From positions 1 through 64,000 of the forward strand of contig NZ_RJVR01000126.1 of NCBI RefSeq assembly GCF_003999195.1: a stretch of 64,000 bases of DNA, in the 5' to 3' direction. The notes beneath the pieces are model-generated. The model saw only the letters and a list, made by a program, of their open reading frames with translations. It was not told the DNA's origin and did not search any database. Made by a program: the position numbers and the translations under genes. This document shows positions 1 through 8,206 of the stretch, one piece after another (within the stretch, counting starts at the first letter, position 1; every line of letters starts with the position of its first letter). The stretch is from Streptomyces soli. Its GTDB lineage: Bacteria > Actinomycetota > Actinomycetes > Streptomycetales > Streptomycetaceae.

Positions 1-2
1 GC

Positions 3-539
3 GGTGGCGGTGGCGGCGGCGGCAGGCCGGGCGGAGCGGGCGGCGGCGGCAAGGCGCCGCAGGGCCAGGCCGGTACGGGTACGGGTACGGCGCCGCAGGG
101 CCAGGGCGGGACCACGGGTTCGGCCCCGGGCGGGCAGCCGGGAGGCGGCATGGGTGGTGGCATGGGCGGTGGCGGTGGCAACTCCCTGCTCAACGGCGTC
201 ACTGTCAGCTCCGAGATGACGACACTGCTGAAGACCGACACGGGCTCCTACACCTGGACCGCCGCCACGGTCGGCTCCACCAGCGCCGCCGGCTTCCAAC
301 TGGCCAGTGGGGTACCCGTCATGGCGATCGGTGGCTTCAACGGCACGGACCCGACACCGACGCTCGCGCAGTTCCAGCAGTATGTGGCCGAAGGAAAGAT
401 CCACTACTTCATCGACGCGGGTGGCAAGTCGAACAGCGGCACCACCACCACGGCGTCGCAGATCACCGCGTGGGTGGCAGCGAACTACACGAAGACGACC
501 GTGGGCACCACGACGGTCTACGACCTGAGCGGCAACTGA
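3..539 (+). CDS. C-terminal part of ArnT-like membrane glycosyltransferase (partial)
   Basis: The reading frame is open from base 3, so the gene starts before the window. The visible 178 residues begin with a long Gly/Pro/Gln/Thr-rich linker (to about residue 58), followed by a compact extracellular domain ending in YDLSGN. This linker-plus-domain layout is typical of the C-terminal region of actinobacterial GT39/ArnT-like (YkcB-type) polyprenyl-sugar transferases, whose catalytic membrane domain would lie upstream. The G-rich DNA at the start is coding linker, not a repeat element. The substrate cannot be inferred. The family call rests on this tail only. Confidence 0.7.
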   Translation, partial: GGGGGGGRPGGAGGGGKAPQGQAGTGTGTAPQGQGGTTGSAPGGQPGGGMGGGMGGGGGNSLLNGVTVSSEMTTLLKTDTGSYTWTAATVGSTSAAGFQLASGVPVMAIGGFNGTDPTPTLAQFQQYVAEGKIHYFIDAGGKSNSGTTTTASQITAWVAANYTKTTVGTTTVYDLSGN

Positions 540-643
540 GCGGTAACTGCGAGAGCAGTACCCGGCGCGATGCCGGACCCGCCTGACCGGCGCCATGGAC
601 TCCATGGCCCCGGTCAGGCGCGTTCAGCCGTCCGCTACGCACG

Positions 644-1075
644 TCATGCGGTCGCGACGGACGTCCCGCCCCATTCCTCCGGGGCGACGTCCGCGAGCGT
701 CTCCGAGAACGTCCACTGGTGGCCCGCAAGGTCCTCGGCGGCGTACTGCCTTTCGCCGTACTCGAAGTCGGTCGGTTCCATGACGATCTGCGCGCCGTGC
801 TCCCGGGCTCGTTCGCAGTGGGCACGAGCGTCCTCCACGCGCACCATCACCGAGTGCGTGACCTCGCCGGGGCGTGGCGGTCGGCGATCCTGGCGTACAT
901 CCCCGACGATCACGGCACCGTCGCCGAAAGCGAGTTGTGCGCGGTGGTCCTCCCCGATCCGCACCCGCTCGACGAAACCGAAGGCCGCGCCCAGCCAGGC
1001 GACCGCCTCGCGTACATCGGGATAGATCAGAACGGGGATGACCGTCGACGCCGGGATGGACCGATTCGGCTTCAT
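644..1075 (-). CDS. VOC (glyoxalase/bleomycin-resistance) family protein
   Basis: This 143-aa protein has one vicinal-oxygen-chelate fold: a beta-strand start (TVIPVLIYPDVREAVAW), a dimer-like central part and the closing DLAGHQWTFSET motif. The EDLAGHQW segment matches the last strand of PhnB/glyoxalase-like single-domain VOC proteins, where a metal-ligand Glu is often found. Length is normal. It is transcribed convergently to the glycosyltransferase, with about 100 bp between the two ends. The substrate is not predictable. The ATG at 1075 is the only good start. Confidence 0.8.
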   Translation of the reverse strand: MKPNRSIPASTVIPVLIYPDVREAVAWLGAAFGFVERVRIGEDHRAQLAFGDGAVIVGDVRQDRRPPRPGEVTHSVMVRVEDARAHCERAREHGAQIVMEPTDFEYGERQYAAEDLAGHQWTFSETLADVAPEEWGGTSVATA

Positions 1076-1201
1076 GTCTGACTCCAGACGACGTACTTAC
1101 GTGTGCTGCAGCATACGTTCCGCGTCGCCGCCCCACGCGGGTCCTGACCGCGAGGGGCGGGCGAGCAGTCCGGCGAGCAGCACTTCGAGCAGCCCGCGGA
1201 G

Positions 1202-1624
1202 CGTCGTGGTGAAGCCGAGCCCAAGCTCGCCGACCTCATCTCGCCCCGGCAGCTCGCCGCCGTCGCCGCCGAACGCGGCTGGGACCTGCTGAGCACCGGC
1301 GCCGACCCCGGCTACACCCGTACGAATCTCCAGACGGCGGGCGCGAGCCTGGGACGTGACAAGCCGAAGCGCTCACTGCTCAATTCGCTCGACCTCCTGC
1401 CCTCCCAGGGCGTCGAGCAGGGCACCGAGCCGCTGCTGTACGCCGCGACCAGCCCCGACGCCGTCCGCGGCGGCTACTACGGCCCGGGCGGACGCTTCGG
1501 CCTGGTCGGCCCCACCGCCACCGCCCGCATCACCCGCAGGGCCCTCGACGCCGCGACCAACGCCCGCCTGTGGGCCGAGGCCGAACGCCTCACCGGCGTG
1601 GCCCTGCCCGCCCTCACCGCCTGA
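1202..1624 (+). pseudogene. C-terminal remnant of a short-chain dehydrogenase/reductase
   Basis: A coherent frame without a start codon ends at the TGA at 1622-1624. It reads as the last third of a classical SDR: KLADLISPRQ (after the catalytic Tyr/Lys region), GWDLLSTGADPGYTRTNLQ, then EPLLYAATSPDAVRGGYYGP and a closing ALDAATNARLWAEAERLTGV. The N-terminal Rossmann half with the nucleotide-binding motif is absent upstream (1076-1200 shows no recognisable SDR sequence), so this is a truncated pseudogene. Its 3' end overlaps the end of the convergent methyltransferase by 11 bp. Confidence 0.75.
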
Positions 1625-2414
1625 CGGCGCGCGCCTTGAAGAAGGTGTAGTGGAAGGTGCCGTCCTCCTCAGCCGTCCGGCGCAGCCCGGCGATGCCCCG
1701 GTCCCACTCGGCCGGGGTGCCGAGGCCGGCGGCCAGGGCGTCGTCCCGGACGGATTCCATCACCGCGATGAAGGTCCTGCGGGTGAAGCCGTCGACCAGT
1801 GCAGGGCGGGTCCGGTCGGCGTAGACCGTACGAGGACGTACGACGATGTCGTCGTATCCGGCGCCGGTCAGGAGCGGTTGCAGCTGCCGCCCGATCAGCG
1901 CGTTGCCCCCGGCGGCGGACTGCAGGCGGACCTGGTGGGCGATCGCCGCGTGGGCGTCCGGGTCGTCGGGGTGGAAGAACGCGGAACCGTGGTCGCCCTC
2001 GATCACGGTGATGCTGCCGCCGGGCCGCAGGACGCGCCGCAGCTCGGCCAACACCCGCAGTGGTTCGGCGAGATGCTCCAGGACGAAGCAGACGAAGACG
2101 TGGTCGAAGGACCCGTCGGCGAACGGCAGGCCGTAGAGGTCGGCGTGACACCACTCCACGTCCGTCAGGCCGGCCGATCGGGCGCGGGCCTGCGCGAGAG
2201 AGCCGGCGTTGCGGTCGACCGCGACGATGTGCGCCCCCGGGCTGGCCGCGGCCAGGTGCACCGTCTGGGCGCCCACCCCGCAGCCGGCCTCCAGGACCCT
2301 GCTGCCCGCGGGGTACGCGGTGTCGCGGTGCAGCAGTTCCGCCAGGGTGTCGGCCTGATCTCCCAGGCGGCGGGCTTCGGTTGACGAGTAGCCGTGGACG
2401 TAACTCATGCTCAT
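1614..2414 (-). CDS. class I SAM-dependent methyltransferase
   Basis: 266 aa. Motif I is VLEAGCGVGAQT near residues 39-50, followed by an acidic residue ending strand 2 (VAVDRN) and a CHADLYGLPFADGSFDHV post-I region, all typical of a UbiE/Methyltransf_11-type Rossmann methyltransferase. The C-terminal part (FFHPDDPDAHAAI onward) is a cap region with no recognised substrate signature, so the acceptor is unknown. The start at 2414 lies 29 bp from the divergent MocR regulator at 2444, which makes it the obvious candidate target of that regulator. It overlaps the SDR remnant at its 3' end. Confidence 0.85.
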   Translation of the reverse strand: MSMSYVHGYSSTEARRLGDQADTLAELLHRDTAYPAGSRVLEAGCGVGAQTVHLAAASPGAHIVAVDRNAGSLAQARARSAGLTDVEWCHADLYGLPFADGSFDHVFVCFVLEHLAEPLRVLAELRRVLRPGGSITVIEGDHGSAFFHPDDPDAHAAIAHQVRLQSAAGGNALIGRQLQPLLTGAGYDDIVVRPRTVYADRTRPALVDGFTRRTFIAVMESVRDDALAAGLGTPAEWDRGIAGLRRTAEEDGTFHYTFFKARAVRR

Positions 2415-2443
2415 GCGACTCAGCCTGTCGGCACAATGGACTG

Positions 2444-3928
2444 ATGAACAGGTCCAATGGCGATGCCCCCGACCGGTCCATAACGGTCGGCGCGTCCGGG
2501 TCCGACTTCCTCCAGCTGGACATGGCCGACGCGCCGCCCGGCGGCCTGTCCGACTGGCTGGCCCGGCACCTCCGGATGGCGATCGCGGACGGCCGGCTGC
2601 CGGTGGGGAGCAGGCTGCCGGCCACCAGGGTGCTGGCCGGCGAACTGCGCGTATCGCGTGGCGTGGTCACCGAGGCCTACCAGCGGCTGACGGAGGACGG
2701 GCAGGTCGCCGGGCGGGGCCGCGCCGGCACGGTGGTCGTCGCCGCTCCGGTGCTGCCGCCAGGGTCCGCTGCTGCGCCCTTCACCGCAGGGCCGTTCACC
2801 GCCCGCCCCGGGGCGGATGTCTTCGACACGTTGCGGACGGCGCCGGCCCGGATCGACCTGTCGCCGGGCGTGCCCGACCTGGCCGCCTTCCCGCGAGCGG
2901 CGTGGCTGCGCGCCGAACGCTCCGTACTCGCGGACCTCTCGGCGTCCAAGCTCGGCTACGGAGACTCCCGGGGGACCCCGGAGTTGCGTGGCGCCGTCGC
3001 CAACTGGCTGGCCCGCAACCGGGGGATCAGGGTGGATCCGGACGAGGTGATCATCGTTGCCGGCACGGCCCAGGCGCTCAGCCTGCTCGCGCGGGTGCTG
3101 CACGGCGCGGGGATTCGCGAGATCGCCGTGGAGGACCCCGGGTCACTCGGAGCCTGTCAGCAGCTGAGCACCGGGCAGTTGGCCACCCCGCCCGTCCCGG
3201 TCGACGCCGACGGCATACGGGTCGACGAACTGCGGGCCACCGGCGCCCCGGGCGTCCTGCTCACCCCGGCCCACCAGTTCCCGACCGGCGTAGTCCTCGG
3301 CGGGGAACGGCGCCGTGAGTTGATGCGCTGGGCCGAGGAGGGCGGACTGATCATCGAGGACGACTACGACGCCGAACACCGCTACGACCGCCCTCCGGTC
3401 CCCGCCCTGCGCGCGATGCTCGCGGAGCGCGTCTGCTACGCCGGAAGCGTCTCCAAGCTTCTCGCCCCGGCCCTGCGAACCGGATGGCTCCTCGCCCCGC
3501 CGCCCTACCGCGACGCCCTCCTCGCCGCCAAACGCTTCGCCGACCTCGGCAACGCCGCCCTGCCGCAACTGGTGCTGGCCCGCCTCATGGAATCCGGCGA
3601 ACTTGAACGCCACCTGCGCCTCCTGCGCCGACGCCATCGCCGCCGCCGGGACGCGATGACCGAGGCGATCCGGCACCACCTCCCGGACGCCGTCGTTCAC
3701 GGCGCGGCAGCCGGCCTGCACCTGATGGTGACCTTCAACGTGGCCTTCGCCGACACCGACCTCGCCGCGGCCGCCCTGGCGCGGGGCGTCAAAACACAGC
3801 CCCTGTCCTGGCACACCCAGCGCCCGCACCCCCCAGGACTGGTGCTCGGCTACGCCGCGAGCCCCCCGCCCGACATCGCCGAGGGGATCGCGACCCTCGG
3901 CGACCTGCTCCGTACGGTCGTCCGCTGA
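2444..3928 (+). CDS. MocR/PdxR-type GntR-aminotransferase transcriptional regulator
   Basis: 494 aa from the ATG at 2444. Residues about 25-100 are a GntR winged helix (LPVGSRLPATRVLAGELRVS, then VVTEAYQRL). After a linker, residues about 125-490 form a class-I aminotransferase-like domain. The PLP-binding lysine is in YAGSVSKLLAPALRTGW (Lys338), with an upstream EDDYDAEHRYDRPP segment. Such proteins sense PLP or amino-compound imines and often control the divergently transcribed gene, here the methyltransferase 29 bp away. A longer upstream frame exists but overlaps the methyltransferase; the 2444 start restores the usual MocR length. Confidence 0.9.
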   Translation: MNRSNGDAPDRSITVGASGSDFLQLDMADAPPGGLSDWLARHLRMAIADGRLPVGSRLPATRVLAGELRVSRGVVTEAYQRLTEDGQVAGRGRAGTVVVAAPVLPPGSAAAPFTAGPFTARPGADVFDTLRTAPARIDLSPGVPDLAAFPRAAWLRAERSVLADLSASKLGYGDSRGTPELRGAVANWLARNRGIRVDPDEVIIVAGTAQALSLLARVLHGAGIREIAVEDPGSLGACQQLSTGQLATPPVPVDADGIRVDELRATGAPGVLLTPAHQFPTGVVLGGERRRELMRWAEEGGLIIEDDYDAEHRYDRPPVPALRAMLAERVCYAGSVSKLLAPALRTGWLLAPPPYRDALLAAKRFADLGNAALPQLVLARLMESGELERHLRLLRRRHRRRRDAMTEAIRHHLPDAVVHGAAAGLHLMVTFNVAFADTDLAAAALARGVKTQPLSWHTQRPHPPGLVLGYAASPPPDIAEGIATLGDLLRTVVR

Positions 3929-4140
3929 AACGAGTCGCCGGCCACCCCCGCCCGGACGGCGCGGGCGCCCAGCTCGCGCAGACACGCCGACAGCTCCGGC
4001 GGCTCGTGCACCTGGAGCTCGCAGCCGATCATGAGCAACCGCGCCGCGAGCCACTCCAGAGTGTCGGCGCGACGTGTACTGGCTGACCGGCACCTCCGGG
4101 TCGTCATCGTGGCCGATGTAAGCACCGCCAACTGCCCTGT
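3929..4140 (-). pseudogene. C-terminal remnant of a WYL-domain (YafY-type) regulator
   Basis: On the minus strand a segment reads DTLEWLAARLLMIGCELQVH, then EPPELSACLRELGARA, which matches the C-terminal extension of WYL regulators, where the last helix pair is typically AARLL-LG----V-EPPEL--L. Just upstream, the matching DDDPEVPVSQ strand is in another frame, so at least one frameshift is present. No HTH or WYL core is found. The remnant abuts the end of the MocR gene. Boundaries are approximate. Confidence 0.5.
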
Positions 4141-4207
4141 CGGCCAGGCGAATTCAAAGCAGAGACCGGTCTGCTGCGGGCCGCCCGCGATCCGCAGGCC
4201 GGCCGAG

Positions 4208-4327
4208 CGCGACAACACCGTCATCCACTGGCCGGAGTCCAACCCCGGACGGCACCACTTCGTCGCCATGACGACTCCCGGCGCACGGGCGGCCGACCTG
4301 CGGGACTTCTTCGGCAAGGTCCGCTGA
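4208..4327 (+). pseudogene. C-terminal remnant of an epoxide hydrolase (alpha/beta fold)
   Basis: The last 39 codons before the TGA at 4325-4327 read RDNTVIHWPE, then GRHHFVAMTTP and DLRDFFGKVR. This corresponds to the end of juvenile-hormone-type epoxide hydrolases (pattern N-V-HW-E---GGHF-AME-P--L--DLR-FF), including the catalytic-His region. The canonical GGHF is altered to RHHF, and nothing of the catalytic core is found upstream, so it is a dead fragment. It sits between the WYL and LysR remnants. Confidence 0.5.
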
Positions 4328-4355
4328 GCCCAAAAGCCGGCTGACCCGCACCCGG

Positions 4356-5142
4356 TCAGGCCGCCGCCCGCGCCGCCGTCGACTGCGTGAACAGCTCCCG
4401 TACGGCCTCGACGGCGCCGGCCACCATCGCCGGGTCGGCGCCGCTGCGGGCGTGGGCGCTCATCCGGATCGCCGGGACCGAGGGCAGGTCGGCACGCTCG
4501 GCGAGGCCGTCCGGGCCCTGGCCGCCGACGGTGGCGAGGACGCTCAGGGCGCGGCGGCGGATGGCGCAGGGGTCCTCAATGGCGACGAGGGGGAGCGGGG
4601 CCGGCCCGGCGGGGGCGCTCCCCCTCGGGGGCGGCGTACCAGGCGAGGGGGAGACCGCCGACCGGGATGCCCTCGGTGGCGGCGGCCTCGGTGACGTAGA
4701 CCGCGAGATCGACCGCGCCCCGGTCCACGGCCTCGACCAGCCGGGCGGAGCGGTCGATGCGGAAACGTACCCGGCAGTCGGGCAGGACCTCGCGGACGGC
4801 GGCGGTCAGGCGGGGGAGGATCTGGTCGGCGGCGTGCTCGGTGGAGCCGATGACGATGACGTCGGGGTCGCCCTCCACGCCCAGCAGGGTGCGCAGCGCC
4901 TCGTCGTGGACGGCGATGATGCGCCGGGCCTGCTCGAGCAGCAGCCGGCCCTCGGCGGTGAACCGGGTACGGCGGCCGTCGCGTTCCACGACCGGGCGGC
5001 CCAGGGTCTTCTCCAGTCGCCGCACATGCTGGCTGACCGCGGACTGGCTGAGCGCCAGCGACTCGGCGGCCCGGTGGAAGCCGCCGCGGTCAGCGACGGC
5101 GATGAGGCTGCGGAGCGCCACGATGTCGAGCACATGTGCCAT
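4356..5142 (-). pseudogene. LysR-family regulator, frameshifted and internally deleted
   Basis: From the ATG at 5142 the frame encodes a good LysR N-terminus: a winged HTH at residues 3-62 (AVADRGGFHRAAESLALSQS) and half of the effector domain (VIVIGSTEHAADQILPRL to GLPLAWYAAPEG). The frame then stops near 4576, while a second frame continues with PLPLVAIEDPCAIRRRAL and a family-like end (RADLPSVPAIRMSAHARS) to the TGA at 4356-4358. The middle section normally found between RRRALSVLA and the end is missing. It therefore carries a frameshift near 4600-4630 plus an internal deletion. It diverges from the sulfur cluster. Confidence 0.8.
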
Positions 5143-5201
5143 GGGCGAACGCTAGCACCCATCGATCAGGATTCGTGATCGGATCCGATGGTGAATCGTC
5201 G

Positions 5202-5232
5202 TTGGACGAGTGCAGCCTGCATCGGACATGCT
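5202..5232 (+). promoter_or_regulatory. candidate promoter for a leaderless leader-peptide transcript
   Basis: TTGGAC (5202-5207) and CATGCT (5227-5232) resemble -35 and -10 boxes with a 19-bp spacer, slightly longer than ideal. The leader ATG at 5239 begins 6 nt after the putative -10, which is where transcription would start, so a leaderless mRNA is plausible. This is inferred from spacing alone. Confidence 0.35.
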
Positions 5233-5238
5233 GGGGTC

Positions 5239-5376
5239 ATGTTGTTGCGAGCAGTTCCCGGGACGGCCGTCGCGCCGCGCCCCTTCGACGCCCGGCGGCG
5301 CCACGCCGCGGGCGCGCTGCTGACGCAACGCCGCGTGGTCGACTTCGGCCTCGTCAACACCATGTGTTGTCTGTGA
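5239..5376 (+). CDS. cysteine-codon leader peptide (putative attenuator ORF)
   Basis: This 45-aa ORF ends in VVDFGLVNTMCCL, with tandem Cys codons (TGT TGT) just before the stop. It lies 174 bp upstream of a sulfurtransferase/sulfonate-uptake cluster. Short ORFs with clustered Cys codons are known in mycobacteria as cysteine-responsive attenuators, and Streptomyces sulfur operons often carry an LxxRRxxDL-type leader; LTQRRVVDFGL here fits that pattern. The inferred role is that ribosomes stall at Cys-Cys when cysteine is low, changing expression downstream. An upstream in-frame ATG at 5188 exists, but the 5239 start suits a leaderless message. The 5377-5550 stretch is GC-rich and could hold the attenuator structure. 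Confidence 0.55.
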   Translation: MLLRAVPGTAVAPRPFDARRRHAAGALLTQRRVVDFGLVNTMCCL

Positions 5377-5550
5377 CCCACTGACCCGCCGCCCCCGCCG
5401 CGCTCGCGCTGAGCCCCGGGGCCCAGGCCCTTTGTGCTGCCCCGCTGCCCCCGGCTCGCCTGTGACGCCGGTCCGTGCGCGCTCGGCCTGCCTTCCCTGT
5501 CGTACACCGGCCGGCGCCGCCCTTCACATCCTCCCGAATCGAGGACCCCC

Positions 5551-6282
5551 ATGACCTACGACCAGCATGTCCACGCCTGGGACGAACCCGAGGGCCTGGC
5601 CCCGCGCGGCACCCTCATCGTGCTGCCCGGGCGCGGCGAAAACAGTGCCGTGTACGAGCGGTTCGGCCGCCGCCTCGCCTTCGACGCCTACCGGGTACGG
5701 GTCCTGGGCGACGCCACCCGAGACCCGGCCGTCCCCGGGCAGGCCGCCAAACTGCTGCTCGACGAGGCCGACCCCGGCCCCAAGGTGCTGGTCGGCTCCG
5801 ACACCGGCGCCCTGTACGCGACCGCGCTCGCCGCCCGCGAAGGCGCCCGGGTGGACGCGCTGGTCCTGGCCGGGCTGCCCACCGCCGACACGGCGCCCAG
5901 CGGCTCCGGCTGGGAGGACGAGCTCGAACTGCGCACCGCCTGCCCTACCCACCGGGGCCGGCTCACCGCCGACCCGGACTTCCTGCGCGGCGCCCTGGCC
6001 GGGCAGTTGTCCGACGTGCTGCCGGCCGCCGAGCTGGACCGGGTGGCCGTGCCCGTGCTGGGCCTGCACGGCAGCGACGACGCCGTCAGCCCCCTGGCCG
6101 GGGCCCGGCGGGCGTACAGCGGCTTCCCCGGGGTGCAGCTGATCAGCTTCGCGGGCGGGCGGCACGACGTGTTCAACGACGTGACGCACCGCACCGTCGC
6201 CGCCACGGTCGTGCTCTTCCTCGAACGGCTCCGCCTGTCGCCCGAGCTGCCCGCCATCGCCACGCCGGAGGCGACCGCATGA
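5551..6282 (+). CDS. alpha/beta-fold hydrolase of the organosulfur cluster
   Basis: 243 aa from the ATG at 5551, preceded by a GAGGAC ribosome-binding site; upstream in-frame starts are unlikely. The fold is clear: TLIVLPGRGENSAVYERF oxyanion segment, nucleophile elbow LVGSDTGALYA, acid in HGSDDAVSP, and His in GGRHDVFND. The elbow reads G-S-D-T-G, putting Asp84 at the nucleophile position as in dehalogenase- and epoxide-hydrolase-like enzymes rather than Ser. The TGA overlaps the next ATG (ATGA), so it is translationally coupled to the sulfurtransferase. Its substrate is unknown; the context suggests organosulfur use. Confidence 0.8.
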   Translation: MTYDQHVHAWDEPEGLAPRGTLIVLPGRGENSAVYERFGRRLAFDAYRVRVLGDATRDPAVPGQAAKLLLDEADPGPKVLVGSDTGALYATALAAREGARVDALVLAGLPTADTAPSGSGWEDELELRTACPTHRGRLTADPDFLRGALAGQLSDVLPAAELDRVAVPVLGLHGSDDAVSPLAGARRAYSGFPGVQLISFAGGRHDVFNDVTHRTVAATVVLFLERLRLSPELPAIATPEATA

Positions 6283-7129
6283 GTACCGCCGTCACCATCA
6301 CGCCGACCGGGCTGGACCTCGCGCTGCGCTCCGACGCGCCGCCCGTCGTCCTCGACGTACGGTGGCAGCTCGGCGACCCCAACGGGCGCGAGTACTACCG
6401 CGTCGGTCACATCCCCGGCGCCGTCTTCGCCGACCTCGACACCGAACTGGCCGCGCCCCGACCCCGGCCGGCGGCCGCCACCCCATCCCCGACGTGGCGC
6501 GGCTCCAGGAGGCCGCCCGCCGCTGGGGCATCAGCGCGGGCCGTCCGGTCGTGGTCTACGACGACAACGGCAACACCGCCGCCGCCCGCGCCTGGTGGCT
6601 GCTGCGCTGGGCGGGCGTCGAGGACGTCACCCTGCTCGACGGCGCGCTCGCCGCCTGGCAGAGCGCGGGCCTGCACCTAGCAGCCGGCGACCCGGTGCCC
6701 GCGCCGCCGCCCGGCGACATCACCCTCACGCCCGGCCGCCTCCCCGTCCTCGACGCCGACGAGGCCGCCGGCCTCGCTAGCAAGGGCCTCCTCCTCGACG
6801 CCCGCGCCGCCGAGCGCTACCGGGGCGAGACCGAGCCCGTCGACCCCCGAGCCGGCCACATCCCAGGGGCCGTCAGCGCCCCCACCGGCGACAACCTCAC
6901 CGCCGTCGGCACCTTCCTCCCGGCCGCCGAACTGCGCGCCCGCTTCGCGGAGCTCGGCGCCGACCCGGCAACCGCCGTCGGCGTCTACTGCGGCTCCGGC
7001 GTCACCGCCGCCCACCAGATCGCCGACCTCGCCATCGCCGGCATCGACGCCGCCCTCTTCCCCGGCTCCTGGTCCGCCTGGTCCGCCGACCCCGCCCGCC
7101 CCGCCGCGCTTGGCTCCCAGCCCGGCTGA
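6279..7129 (+). pseudogene. thiosulfate/3-mercaptopyruvate sulfurtransferase with one-base frameshift
   Basis: Two rhodanese domains are encoded. The N-terminal half (VVLDVRWQLGDPNGREYY, GHIPGAVFADLDTEL) is in the frame of the ATG at 6279. From GGRHPIPDVARLQEA onward the frame moves by -1 near 6453-6465, at a GCCCCG run where one extra C would restore it. The C-terminal domain carries the active-site loop VYCGSGVTAAHQ (Cys near residue 238), as in SseA-type sulfurtransferases. Total size, about 283 aa, is normal. It is either a recent pseudogene or a sequencing error. It overlaps the upstream hydrolase by 4 bp. Confidence 0.8.
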
Positions 7130-7201
7130 TCCAAGAGCGCGCTGAAGGTCTGTACCGGGCTCGCGACGCCCAGCACGCCCATCTGCTGCGTTGGCCGAAG
7201 C

Positions 7202-7226
7202 CCCAGATAGGACACCACTATCTGGG
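7202..7226. promoter_or_regulatory. perfect 9-bp inverted repeat upstream of ssuC (candidate operator)
   Basis: CCCAGATAG (7202-7210) and CTATCTGGG (7218-7226) are exact inverted copies separated by GACACCA. The site lies 93 bp before the ssuC start in the 189-bp gap after the sulfurtransferase. No poly-T follows, so an operator is more likely than a terminator. The binding protein is unknown. Confidence 0.45.
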
Positions 7227-7318
7227 AATCCGTCCGCCTTGCAGCGACACACCGGACGCCGCTCCCTGATCCGGCCCAGACCTTCAGCACACTCCTGGCC
7301 GAACCCGAGAGGACCCCC

Positions 7319-8206
7319 ATGTCAGTCAAGGAGTACGCCGCCCCCGGTGCGGTTCCGCCGAAACCGACGGCACAGGCCGCCGCCCCGCCCGACACCCGCC
7401 TCACCATCCGCCCCGCCCGCCGGGCCCGTCGCATCCCCCGGCTGCCCCGCGCCGTACGCCGGGCCATCGGGCCGGTCGGGCTGCTGGTCGCCTGGTACCT
7501 CGGCAGCGTGACGGGCGTCCTGCCGGAGAATGTGCTGGCCTCGCCCGTCGACGTCGTACGCCAGGCCATCGAGCTCACCTCCAGCGGCGAACTGCCCCGC
7601 GCCATCGCCGCCTCCGGGCGCCGCGCCGCCACCGGCTTCGTCATCGGAGCCGCCATCGCGCTCGCGCTGTCGCTCACCGCGGGGCTCTTCCGGCTCGGCG
7701 AGGACGTCGTCGACGCGTCGATGGGCATGTTCCGGGCGATCCCCTGGGTGGGTCTGATCCCGCTGTTCATCGTCTGGTTCGGCATCGACGAGACCCCGAA
7801 GATCGCACTGGTCGCCCTCGGCGTCACGTATCCGCTGTACTTCAACATCTACGGCGGCATCCGCTCCGCCGACTCCCAGCTCGTCGAGGCCGCCCGCATG
7901 CTGGGCCTCGGCCGGATCGCGCTCATCCGCTACGTCATCCTGCCCTCCGCCCTGCCCGGCGCGCTGGTCGGACTGCGGTACGCCCTGTCGACGGCCTGGC
8001 TGGCCCTGGTCTTCGGTGAGCAGATCAACGCCGACGCCGGTATCGGCTACCTGATGAGCAACGCCGAGCAGTACTTCCGCACCGACGTGATCGTGCTCTG
8101 CCTCGCCGTCTACGCGATCCTCGGGCTGCTCTGCGACTTCGTCGTACGGCTGCTCTCCAAGCGCCTGCTGTCCTGGCGGGCCTCCTTCGACGGCGACGGG
8201 GCGTGA
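7319..8206 (+). CDS. ssuC: sulfonate-type ABC transporter permease
   Basis: 295 aa. After a basic cytoplasmic N-terminus rich in Pro/Ala/Arg, there are about six membrane segments starting at GPVGLLVAWYLGSVTGVL. The BPD-type ABC coupling loop is SQLVEAARMLGLGRIALIRY (about residues 184-203), containing the EAA signature. The SsuC/TauC features (LASPVDVVRQAI and FRAIPWVGLIPLFIVWFG) indicate uptake of an aliphatic sulfonate or similar anion. It partners with the ATPase and lipoprotein encoded directly downstream; its TGA overlaps the ssuB GTG start. Confidence 0.9.
   Translation: MSVKEYAAPGAVPPKPTAQAAAPPDTRLTIRPARRARRIPRLPRAVRRAIGPVGLLVAWYLGSVTGVLPENVLASPVDVVRQAIELTSSGELPRAIAASGRRAATGFVIGAAIALALSLTAGLFRLGEDVVDASMGMFRAIPWVGLIPLFIVWFGIDETPKIALVALGVTYPLYFNIYGGIRSADSQLVEAARMLGLGRIALIRYVILPSALPGALVGLRYALSTAWLALVFGEQINADAGIGYLMSNAEQYFRTDVIVLCLAVYAILGLLCDFVVRLLSKRLLSWRASFDGDGA

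Noticed and set aside
1-180. GGT/GGC-rich tandem repeat at the left edge
   Set aside because: It is in frame with and encodes the Gly-rich linker of the glycosyltransferase, so it is coding rather than a separate repeat.
5524-6189. Minus-strand frame opposite the sulfur-cluster hydrolase
   Set aside because: Gly-rich shadow with no family signature; crosses the coupled operon on the other strand.
6440-6470. Programmed -1 frameshift in the sulfurtransferase
   Set aside because: No slippery heptamer of the usual A/U type and no reason for regulation by frameshift in this family; a lost C is simpler.
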